Part shown: positions 45,139 through 55,422 of the stretch, one piece after another
Layout of the letters: every line of letters begins with the position of its first letter
Position numbering within the stretch: position 1 is the stretch's first letter
NCBI GenBank assembly: GCA_036245805.1
Contig: BTRK01000001.1
Span: forward strand, 25,861,087 to 25,925,086
Length of the DNA stretch: 64,000 bases
DNA from: Pristionchus mayeri
Taxonomy: Eukaryota; Nematoda; Chromadorea; Rhabditida; Neodiplogasteridae
Direction: 5' to 3'
The notes under the pieces: model-generated
The model's input: only the letters and a program-made list of their open reading frames with translations
The model's database searches: none
What the model was told of the DNA's origin: nothing
Translations under genes and position numbers: made by a program

Positions 45139-45319
45139 TACAATGTATGTCATGAATATTAGATTGTTTTGTGAGCTGTATAGGATAAATATTTCATTTT
45201 GGACGAATTCGTTGATTCCTGTATAATTGAATTAGTGATCGAACGTGGGAATATTGACAGATTGGAAAGAATATCGATTTTACGAGTGACTGTTATGATG
45301 TAAAAATAGTGCAAAGCAA

Positions 45320-45393
45320 ATTCCCCAGCTGGGGCTCGAACCTACGTCTCAAGTATTACAGACCTGGCTCGTTACCACTCAACCACAGACGGT
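45320..45393 (-). other. tRNA-like pol III module in the right terminal repeat
   Basis: The inverted counterpart of 43258-43336, with the same A- and B-box-like blocks on the minus strand. Any transcript would run from each end toward the transposase gene. Confidence 0.55.
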
Positions 45394-45718
45394 TGGTTTC
45401 AGTGCCGCCTAGAAGGGTTTACATACCCGCTACGCGGACACAATTATCGATTTTTCCAAAGCCCTGAGGGCGTTCCGCAAATTTCAACCAGATAGGAGTT
45501 CTTAGAATTCGTTCGTCTATCGATCCCACCAGGTGTCGTTCCGAAAGTCCATATACATTGCGCGGCTCCCCCTTGTGAGTGGGAACCTATTGATAAAACA
45601 CTGGAGAATTGTACTATTTTGGAAGGTAGTGATCATCCGACCTAGTGCCGCAGAATTCTATTTCCCGCCTCCCTTCTCTCTTCCCCTCTCGCGAATCGAA
45701 ATTCCTCTTCATTCATCT

Positions 45719-46586
45719 ACAGTATAGTCGGAAAGTATTCGCCCACTTGAAATTTCTGCCATAGTTTTTCAATCAAGCGAGCTATCGTGCTGAAAATTGT
45801 AGAGGTTATAGCAAATCTAATGGGGAATACGGTGCTCTTGTTGCGAACTTATGTAAATTTCTCACGCTTGCGCAGTGATGACGCAATCGAAGTGCACTTT
45901 TTCGAAAGATTTTATATCTCTGGAGAATTTTTCCATGCCTGTCTAACTTTCTGAGTGTTGAGAACCATCCACGTTCTACCCAGAAAGCAAATGTCAAGTT
46001 GCTGCGACATCGCACCGTGTTGCTGCAGCTGCTGCAAATTTGAGACTGCAAACTCATAACTTCGCTCCTAGACCAGCTAGAAACTCGTTCAAAGCGGCAA
46101 AATGATCCTTACTATGACTCTAGATGACCCTAAAAGTTTGGAATCGATCGGACTTCACTTGCCCTCAGGACACGAAAAAGTCACTTTTTCGGATGACTCA
46201 ATTTTGGACACGTACCATTTCCAGAGTGAATTTGCATAAAATGTGTTTCCTGGACAGGAAGGTGCGAAAACAACACAGTAGATCGTTCACTAAGGCGCGA
46301 ACAGTGAAGCCAAGTCCACCAAAAGTTGGGAATCGATTCTTTCATTGTTTTGCACCTTCCTGTCCAGGAAACACATTTTATGCAAATTCACTCTGGAAAT
46401 GGTAAGTGTCCAAAATTGAGTCATCCGAAAAAGTGACTTTTTCATGTCCTGAGGGCAAGTGAAGTCCGATCGATTCCAAACTTTTAGGGTCATCTAGAGT
46501 CATAGTAAGGATCATTTTGCCGCTTTGAACGAGTTTCTAGCTGGTCTAGGAGCGAAGTTATGAGTTTGCAGTCTCAAATTTGCAGC
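45719..46586. mobile_element. Snapback element with ~240-bp arms
   Basis: Arms 46031-46272 and 46345-46586 are near-perfect reverse complements around a ~70-bp spacer. Landmarks are GCTGCAAATTTGAGACTGC at the left end and CCTGGACAGGAAGGTGC next to the spacer. Outside the left arm, CAGTATAGTCGGAAAGTATT at 45721-45740 resembles a Tc1/mariner end, but no matching right end is present. It looks like a truncated or rearranged Tc1-like relative. Confidence 0.72.
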
Positions 46587-47685
46587 AATTGAACATCGGA
46601 TAAATTGAGATATGAAGAACAAAGGAGGAAAGGAAGAGCAAGAAAATGAACTAGACTATGGTTACCTACCTGTGAAGAAAGAAGAAAATGAAAAGATACG
46701 CGAAGAGAGAAGAAGGGAAGAGGGGAGAGGGGCGAGAGGAGGGGAGGGAAGAGAAGAGTGAGGGGAGGAGGAGGGGGGAGTAGATCGCGTGAGTCTCTCT
46801 CTCAGTGATTGTGCGCGAGCAACTAAGAAAGTGCATTCCCTTCCACATTCTCCCCGTCTCCCTCTTCTCTCCCTATCAGCGGCAGATGAAGAAGGGCGAA
46901 TGATAGAAGGAAGAGTAAATGTGTGAAGGAATGAGGCACGACGAAAGAAGAATGGAAGAACAGCCTAGCGAATAGAAGGGAAGGGACTCCTCTTCCTTCC
47001 AAGGGCGGATAGTGAGAACTCTGCAAGAGGAAGTGATCTACATTGTAGAGGGCACATTGAGATACCCTGTGGCGTTGATTGTCTCTAGCTACTCCCTCTC
47101 CTTCTCTCCCTCCCTCTCTCCCGTTCTCTATCTGAGAGTGGGGAATAAACTCTCCACTCTGGTATAGTGTGAGGGATTAGGTGGAGATTAGACTATGAGA
47201 ATACCTATGCTTGAATGGATGTGAAGGGGAAGGATGAGAGACTGTGGAAAGGAAAGGAGGGGTACCGTTGAAGGGAACGGAACATTCTTTCTTCGATTGT
47301 CAGACGCTATATATACTGACCTGAGAAGTGAAGAAGGTATCGACTATTTTGGTAAAGGAAGCACGAAAGAAAGAAGGTAGGAAGAGTTAGTGAGCGAGGA
47401 ATGTGAGAAGCCGTCGTCCTTCTTTTGATAGCATTCAATGTCCAAAGCAAAGATGTCTGTAAGATATCATGCGTGGAAATCACGGGAAGAGAAGGAGAAG
47501 AGGGGTATCTACCCCGATACCCCGAATGCATGGAATGATACGAAGTGATTTATTTATCTCTGCTTAAGCTCTGCTCTCGCAGTACTTGAGCAGAGGCCCG
47601 AATAGAGAAGATTATCCCTGTTCTCACTCTTCAAATTCTAGCGGCGTACAGGGGATAGTTTAACGATTCACAGAAGAAAAGACAG

Positions 47686-47778
47686 GAGCAATCGTCTGAC
47701 CCTCTTCACTTTGCACGCTCTCTCGTCTCTCTTACCGGCGAGATAGCGTGCAAACTGAAGAGAGTCAGACCATTGCTC
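47686..47778. repeat. ~46-bp imperfect hairpin
   Basis: GAGCAATCGTCTGACCCTCT and its continuation pair with AGAGAGTCAGACCATTGCTC downstream, around a ~6-nt loop at TCTTAC, with few mismatches. Size and symmetry fit a tiny MITE or an RNA hairpin. Confidence 0.75.
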
Positions 47779-48623
47779 AAAGACAGAGACGACGATGATT
47801 TGAGCAAGGGAACGAAAAAGAAAGATTAGCTAGCACTGAGTGAACGGTAGCTTACTTGAGTTGCTATCAAGTGAGAGACTAAGGGAGAGATAGGAAAGAG
47901 ATGGGAAGTATCAGATGAGTTCACTCATTTTCTGCAACCGTCATTCAAAAAGTGCATGGCAGAAGAGTCGATTACTCTCAATATCTCCAATTACAGAGAA
48001 GAGTAGCAGGCAGCAGTGAAACAGCATGAGGTGAAGATTCGAGAAGGCAAGGAGAAGATCGATTCACGAGTATGGAATCTGACTCAAATGGCAAATATAC
48101 GCAAGTCTTTCCAAATATACCACTGATATAGTGGGCTACTTCCGTAGGGCACAGATATGCGAGAAGAAGGGTTCATTCGAAAACACTAAAATATCTCAAT
48201 TTTTTGCATGTTTTGATGCAGAAGCGGTTTTCTCAGGCACCCTACGAGCTATATTCAATGTAAACATACTATTGTAGTCTACTTATAAGCCCTTTACTAA
48301 AACCATGAATTAATGGCATGTGGTCGAAATACTCCGAAAAAAAACTTCGAGAAGGGAATAGTCAGAAACTTTTGCATCAACCTAATATCACTAGAGTCAT
48401 GAAAAAGAGAGAATGATGGAAGAGCTTCTACCCCCCTTTCTCCCCCCCCCCCCCCCCCCTAATCACCACGTGTAGGGAGAAGAAAGTGTGCACGAATAAA
48501 TGAGAAGAAAGCAAGAAATGAAAATGAGGGAGGAAAGGGAGAAGAGAGAGCACTGAAAAAAGCGTGTACTGTAGTTGTCTCGAGTGAAAATGATATGAGA
48601 GACAGAGTGAGAGTGGGAGACTC

Positions 48624-48658
48624 CCTTTCTCTGCCTCTGAGGCAGAGGCAGAGAAAGG
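48624..48658. repeat. Perfect 16-bp hairpin, 3-nt loop
   Basis: CCTTTCTCTGCCTCTG pairs exactly with CAGAGGCAGAGAAAGG across AGG, within GA-rich DNA. Confidence 0.8.
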
Positions 48659-49859
48659 AGTGAACAGAAGAGAGGACAATACTTCAAATTTCGCCAGTGC
48701 CACAAAGTAAAGTGGGGGCTTTAAACGGAAAAGTCCTTTCAATCTACAATTCATTTCTGATCTGGAAACTTTGGATTACCTTGTCCGAGTATGACTGTTC
48801 TCGCTCTCCCCACTCACTCTAGATGCACAAGCAGTTATAGAGGGTTAGTAGAGAAGGTCTATCGTGAATGAAAGGGAGAGGAGGAGGGGCGTGGCAAGAA
48901 CGTACGGTATCTAATGCAGTGACGATGTGAGATGAAGGGAGAATGAGAGGGAGAGAGAAAGAGAAAAGTAGTCAGGAAAGATGAGGGTTGGAGGGCGTGG
49001 TCAGAGCAACAACGATCTCTTTGTTCCATCCGTGGTGCGTTTTCAATAATTATCCGAATAAGGGGTAAGTTATACGTAGTAAAAATGTTAAACTCGTACC
49101 CGTGCTGCAAAGAAGATCAGTTTGAGCAAAGCTCATTAGGTGATGGGCGCCTCTTTCCATTCGCTTCACACTTTGTCCATTTCCATTTACACAGAAGAGG
49201 ACAGGAGCAGGCAGCAGTGAAACAGCATAAGGCATTCCCTTGTGCAATTCTTTTTTGAAGACGAATTTCATATGCGTGGATATCGTGTACTGTAGGGAGG
49301 AGCATTCATCTGATTAATGAAGGAGTAAAGGATGACTCCCTACTCCCATACGGGGAATGGATGTGCAGTGCACGTCAGTCCACAGATATTTTCCTCATGA
49401 CTGAGGAGAAATCTCTCTATTTGATGCTTACCCCAAATGAGCCTTCGAATGATCTACTCCCATGCTAATCAGTCTCATTCAGCTACGTTATCAACTCAGA
49501 CACTAAGATGACGTCTTCTCCCTCATTGACCACCAAAGCCTGCATTCCTTCTTCTTCCCTAGCTGAACCCACCTCTCCCACCCCTTGATCCCCTACCTAT
49601 CGAAATTCTGCTCCAGTCTCTGGTGCCCGTTTATTCCCTATCACTGTGACTTCCCATGGAGCTCCTCCGTATACTTCTAACTTATCTAGTCGTACTTCTT
49701 CCTAACTCGTCATTCCAACAGATGACTATGTTACTATTCCTACTCCGATAGATTTACATTTGTATGTATACATTGTAAAACGAGCTATTTTTAGCCAGAA
49801 GACCAATCTTCCATCGTAATCTGCCATCAACACATTCGAAACACTGAGACTGAACGAAG

Positions 49860-50310
49860 AAGAGAGTGAGGGAGTAATGAGGAGCCTCAGTGAATAATAT
49901 TCACAAGTCGATTCAATCCTTCAGAAGGAACGAGGGATCGATGATAAGGGAGGATTCACACTCTTTCAACCTTATGAAGCCAAGAGTGGAACTACCCTCG
50001 AAGTTCACTCGAGTGAACCGGGAAAATTCGTTGGAGTTTTATGGTTCAATGTTTTCGACTGGAATGGGTCAGGAGAATGCAAAATAGATAATATTACCAA
50101 ATTCTAATTGAAGAACTGCGCGGACAAAAGGATCGGTCACGTTCTATCAATCATTTCCCCTCAGTCTCTCCATTCCGATCGGCCGAAGTGCTGATTTCAT
50201 ACTTCATTTTTCGAGGTTCTCAAAGATGCGATGACATGACTCAATGAGTAATTGATTGTAGATGACGTCACCTCCATCTTCCTCTTCAACTTCGTTGACT
50301 ACAGCACTGT
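49860..50310. repeat. Diverged duplicate of 24360-24830
   Basis: Collinear similarity to the block at 24.4-24.8 kb, including a minus-strand segment at about 50204-50289 that corresponds to 24681-24812 and carries the shared core GACGTCATCTACAAT on the minus strand. Reading frames are not conserved between the copies, so a dispersed non-coding repeat is likely. Confidence 0.6.
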
Positions 50311-50668
50311 CTCCATCCACAGAGTGAATCATTTAAATCTTTCCTCTCGTTGTCAAATCGATGAACTGCCCTCTGCAGGTCACTCAATGGGGATCCTTCC
50401 GTCGGAGACTCGACTCAGCCCATCTTCCATATGTGTGGTCAGTGTCTAATCTACAACGAGTATTCACAATGACATGCATCTCCACTTCATTGCTCATACT
50501 TATTTCATTGTGCGATGAGGTGTTTGTAGATATTCGAATGAATTAGGAGGAAAACCATTCGTGGTTCGACATCTTTAAAGAGCTTACACGGTCTTGGGTG
50601 TAAATGTGGTTATCATCAGGAATGGAGATCCCATTGACTGGCTTCGATGCTGTCTTTGGACTCTTCAG

Positions 50669-53600
50669 GAATGGAAAAACTACGATCAAATTCATCACGA
50701 GGGATCAGGATATGATGTGAAACTGCAGATAGGAGAGAAGCAGATCGATGGATGCAAGGTGAGGAAAGAGCGGAGAAAGAGCATTGCTTGATTGATCTTT
50801 CATCTTTGGTCTCAATTCGATGTTCAGGGACTTCTCATGGCTCGTATGCCGTTCATCCGCACTCTCCTCTCCTCCAATTGGGCAGATCACACTTCACCCG
50901 TCATCAATCTGCACAGTAAGTTCTACGGTATGCTTTTTTCCAATTTTGACAACAGCATATTCCCAATGTGTATTTATTACTTCAATTTACTAGGCTGTGC
51001 ATATACAAAAGTAATGGAATAAATAATGGGTGGTACTCAGATTTCTCTGCTGATGCAGTCGAGAGACTCGTCGAGTGGGCGAATACTGGCAGACTGGAGA
51101 TCAACTTGGAAGACGCCTCTGATCTACTCCGTGCCTCTCTCGCCATGCAGATTGTCAGTGCACGTTCAATCTGAATCATGAAGTAGATCTCACTTCTATT
51201 CACAATTGAAGATTACCGATTGATTCCGCTTCAATTCTCCCCCGTTATTAATTGAGGATGTGAAATGAGGATATTTCTCGACGATAGTTCACTCTCTACT
51301 TCCAAGATACGGTAGCCGATGAGTGTGCCCTGTTCCTCTTCAAGAATGCCCGACACGACGAGGCTCTGCCTCTTCGAGACTTCTTCCGATCAATTGGATA
51401 CAAGAAGCTCGACTATCCCATCCACAAATTCATTCATGTCAACTTCCTAAAAAATTTTTGATTTACCAAATGATTTCAGATCAACTTCGTCCCATCTCTC
51501 TCACTCCCGACTTCCTCAATCTGTCTCTCGATGAGTTGGAGTTGATTCTCCAGTCGGATAAGCTCAACGTCGATCAGGAATACCAAGTAATCAACTATTC
51601 TGAATCCATCAATATGCTCTAGATAGTTCAATCAATACATTTACTGATGCTTCAATCGATTTATCTGATCCAATCAATTCAAAGGTGGCTCAGTCGATCG
51701 ATCGATGGATCAGCCATGACGAAGGACGGACTCATCACGGAGCGAGGTTGGATGAGGACCGCGACGCGACCGCTTCGCCGCTTACTGTAGCAATGTGTAC
51801 TACAGACTACTCCAATCGTTCGCCGCGTCTCGGATTTCACTGAGATGGTCGAGAAGTGGGATTGGGTGCGAGAGTCGAGCGAGTGCACCAAAAAGATCAG
51901 AGAGGCAAAGGTACGGAAGACCCTCTCGAGGGTATCAGAGATCAAAGATCAGAGAGTGAGTTCAGGGCATCGAAATGACGTGTGATCGATACAGTGACGG
52001 CGCCCATCGACTGCTTGTCGTTCCCATGTTCGAGGGTACGCCTTCTGATTGTGATGTGATATCAGATGTAGAAATGGAAATAGCGGAAACTAGAAATAGG
52101 AGGATGTATTATCATTGAACTATACTTAGTCTCAGTGAAAAGCATCTGATGTTGCGATAGACGACAAAGTAGACAAATAGACCAGATTTATTTTTCTCGA
52201 ACTTCATTTTCCATTTGAATTTCATAATAAGGTAGGGCTCGTAAATTCAAGGGAAATAACGGTCTTCCTATTTCTAATGTTGTATTCTTCACAGACTGTG
52301 ATGATTTCATTCCGGAGAATCCCATCTGTGTGGCAATCTACGACCCTCGCAGCGACAAGTGGACAAGTGAGCTCATGTTTAGAATAATCTTTCTCACTCT
52401 CAATATTTGGTTCCACTCTCCTTCTCCCTGTTTTCGGCCATGAAAACTCTTCGCTCTATTGACAATGTAAATACGACATTTACTTGACAGGAGGCGCAAT
52501 GAGTCAGCCGTTTGATCTGGGAGGATTCGACTCTTTTGTCACGGGTTTTGCAATGATGGATAAGGTGAGAGAAGTTCTAAGTGTTGTTATTTTTCAAATG
52601 AATGAATATCGTTGAGTGGTTCTTCTTCATCAACAACAGAAGACTCAGAAGAACTCGATTCGAAATGCGATGCTTCGATTCATCGACCAGAGAATGGATT
52701 GAAGTCCCTATCGCTTTCTATTTTGAGAACGTGAAAAAGTAGCTAATGGTATATTGAAGGTTCCTGTGGACTGGCGAGGAAGGCTTGTTTTCGGGCTGGC
52801 AGTCGTCGGCAAGCGAGTGTTCGATTCCGTCCACGATTTATTTTTGAAGTTCTAATTTTGCAGGTACGTGATCGGTGGAGATTCTGAAGATCATGATGAT
52901 GAGACAGGTCGCTCCGTCATCTACTGGGACACGTCGGCCACCGTACAAGGTGATTTTCAAAGAGAACTATATCGTCACTAAATCGATCTCTCCGACTGTC
53001 CAAATATGTTTACATTGACACTCGCGTTCGTTAACTGTTCCTTCCCTACTCTGTTTTCTGTCTTAAAATTAGAATTGTGTGTACTTCTTGGATATTTGGC
53101 CCACCCCCTATCCCCCCTATCATTTCTCATCCCCTCCGCATCACAAAGGGGTTGGGTTACCGAAAATCAGAGAATATTACCTAGAAATGAGTGAGGTAGA
53201 GAAGGAAGGGGGGGGGGGGTGAAAACTAAAGAAAATATTTCGAGAAGGAATCACATTTGGTTCGATTTTCAGAGTGGAAGGAAGTTTCGTCTATGGAAAA
53301 GAGACGACATAACATCTTTCCCTGTGCACTCGAAGGGAAAATCAACGGTAGGCTCTTATGAAATGCGAAGCTGTTCTTCCATTTCATGCTCTGTTTTATT
53401 CTCTGGTCCGAGTACTGATTTCTCATCGTGCACATCAATGAAGTAAAGCTCGAATTGGATTTTTTAAGTGTTCGGAGGAGATGCTTTCGATCCAGACTAC
53501 GAGGTGCACAAGAGCTGCGAAGTGTATGACACTGCCACTGACAGGTGAATAGACCACCATTCATCTCTCCCCATCTTCACTCCTCCTTCCCAGATGGTCG

Positions 53601-54608
53601 CCTATCGCCCCGATGCTCGAACCGAGATTCGGATGTTCGGCTGCTTCTCTCGGAGGGAAGATCTACGTGGTCGGAGGGAGTGGGTGAGACCACCATCATC
53701 CCCTGCAATAGCACCATTACATCGTTGCAATCGATCCATTATAGAACAGTCATTTTTTTTCAATCGGTGCAGAAAAGACAAATCAGCTGTTTTTTTTAAA
53801 ATTTAGCTATCTTGGAAAATTTGCAAGATAGAAAGTATATAATTATTTGTGTGAATTATTTTTGTTTCAGTGGATCTGGAGATCTCAAGACCACCGAAGC
53901 ATATGATCCGAGGACGAATTCGTGGGAGAAAATGGCCGACATGAACGAGAAAAGGTACATCGGCCATTGTCGATTGAGAAGTGAATGCTCCCTTCAGATC
54001 TCATTCAACTCTCATCGTTTCGGAAGGAAGACTGTTCGTCTTTGGTGATTACAACCAGGAGAACAACGGAAGAGACTCGAGAGTGGAGGAATACCTGCCC
54101 GAGAGAAACGAATGGGTACAGCGAACACCACTCGTCAAGTGAGTTGTCGACAGCCTAGAAAGTCCGAAATGTCTGAGAATTCAGATAATTTTCAATCGAT
54201 GCATTAAAAATAACAGTATTATCTGAGAATTCGGATAAAAATAAAATGAAACGTTACAGTCCTCGCCATACGTATGGACAGGTGCCTTTCGTCTTGGATG
54301 TTCCCCGTGTCTTCCCCATCACTGTCTCCTCTCTAGAGGTACGAGGAAAGAAGAAATATGGGAACAAAAAAACAGCTATCAAATTGAAATTCCAAATTGG
54401 AAGAATGATGCATTTAAGGTGCACGATGACGGAGCTGCAGCAGAGTCGGAGCAGATTGAAGCAGTATCGAATAGCGAGGAGATCAGCTGCAAGTTGGATG
54501 AGGAGTACGCCGCTGTGCTCAGGACTCGCGATTGGGTGAGAAAGGGGAGAAAGATGGGATTCCTTCTCCTCATTAGTTTTCATTCCTCAATTGCAGTCCT
54601 CTCCGTAG
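50669..54608 (+). CDS. BTB-BACK-Kelch protein (KLHL family)
   Basis: Readable exons include 50669-50758 (YDVKLQIGEKQID), 50828-50915 (GLLMARMPFIRTLLSSNW), 51041-51153 (AVERLVEWANTGRLEINLED), 51288-51437, 51480 on (TPDFLNLSLDELELILQSDK), 52295-52366, 52491-52564 and further Kelch exons to a stop at 54606-54608. BTB is followed by BACK and then Kelch blades: YDPRSDKW, YVIGGDSEDHDDETGR, EWKEVSSMEKRRHN, YDTATDRWSPIAPMLEPRFG, GGKIYVVGGSG, TEAYDPRTNSWEKMADMNEK, RLFVFGDY. Such proteins recruit substrates to Cullin-3 ubiquitin ligases. In the BACK region (51437-51900) I could not join exons in frame at two places (51437/51480 and around 51780), so a lesion or missed intron may be present. The first exon is unresolved. 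The last exons encode a Ser/Glu-rich tail (EAVSNSEEISCKLDEEYAAV). Confidence 0.82.
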
Positions 54609-55422
54609 AATGATCTCAACAACCTCGACCTCACATTTGAACAAGTGTTCTGCCTATCCTTCCTTATTCTCTCTACTCGATAAACAAAATTCTAATGGAA
54701 ACAAAATTCTATTTGTGATTAGTTCATCAATTGTATGAGATACTCACGATATGAACACAATGAACAAAACAGATTATTCAACAAAATGAGATTCTAATGA
54801 GAGAAAATGCGAGTAAAGATGAAGAAATCCATTGTAAACATGCAAGAGTGATATGGAAGCTTTTTATTCCTCCCCAAGAGGGGCCTTCAAGTAGAAATAC
54901 GATACAAACAATTATTGACGAAACATAAATGAACTCCAATCGATACGATCAATAGGGGAATAAAAGTGGGGGATGGAAAAATAACAGCTTATTCAACAAA
55001 AGAGTACTCGATTTCTTAGACGAGACAAGGCGACAAAAATGATCCATTGGTGAAAGGAACAAGTACTAAGCAGGTATTGTAGGCACTATATATAAAAAGG
55101 GTGACTTGAACACGAAACAACAACATATAGACTTAATTTTCTCCTTAGTTTGCCATAAGGCTCCTCTGAAAGGGGGGGAAGTGTCGAGATACAATATGAA
55201 AGCGATAGAAAAGACTTCATGAAGTGGGTAGGGCCATACTTCCCAGGGATAAAACTAATTAGGGGGGCGGGGTTAGGTGCACAACAGAACATAACATTCC
55301 CAAACGGAAAACAATAGGAAGGGGCAAGCGAGATGATAGATACAACTATCTTCAACGAGGGGAATTATGTGTGTGGTGTGACTGACTACAGTACTCCTAA
55401 TGTGCTTCTTCTGTCTGGACTC
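54609..55422. other. Convergent intergenic stretch, KLHL and UBR5 3' ends
   Basis: No exon is seen. AT-rich sequence with several AATAAA-like motifs on both strands, expected for two 3' UTRs facing each other. Confidence 0.5.

Larger units (their letters stand above)
42986..45649 (+). mobile_element. Tc5-like DNA transposon with long terminal inverted repeats
   Basis: The ends GGCACTAGGTCGGATGA and its complement (right end at 45649) bound 2.66 kb. From about 43070 to 43400 the sequence is repeated as a near-perfect reverse complement at about 45245-45580. The outermost ~85 bp are more diverged. Between them lies a DDE transposase gene with a Tc5-type C-terminal Cys/His motif. A clear target duplication was not found. 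The long repeats each hold a tRNA-like module. Confidence 0.75.
46590..49850. other. 3.3 kb of GA/CT-rich DNA without a gene
   Basis: Long purine runs and microsatellite-like tracts dominate, including a C-run near 48428-48460. Frames on either strand are composition artefacts. Two hairpins are listed separately. Confidence 0.5.

Noticed and set aside
46124..46493. Frames beginning MTLKVWNRSDF on both strands
   Set aside because: The same peptide appears on both strands because the DNA is an inverted repeat; it is not a gene pair.
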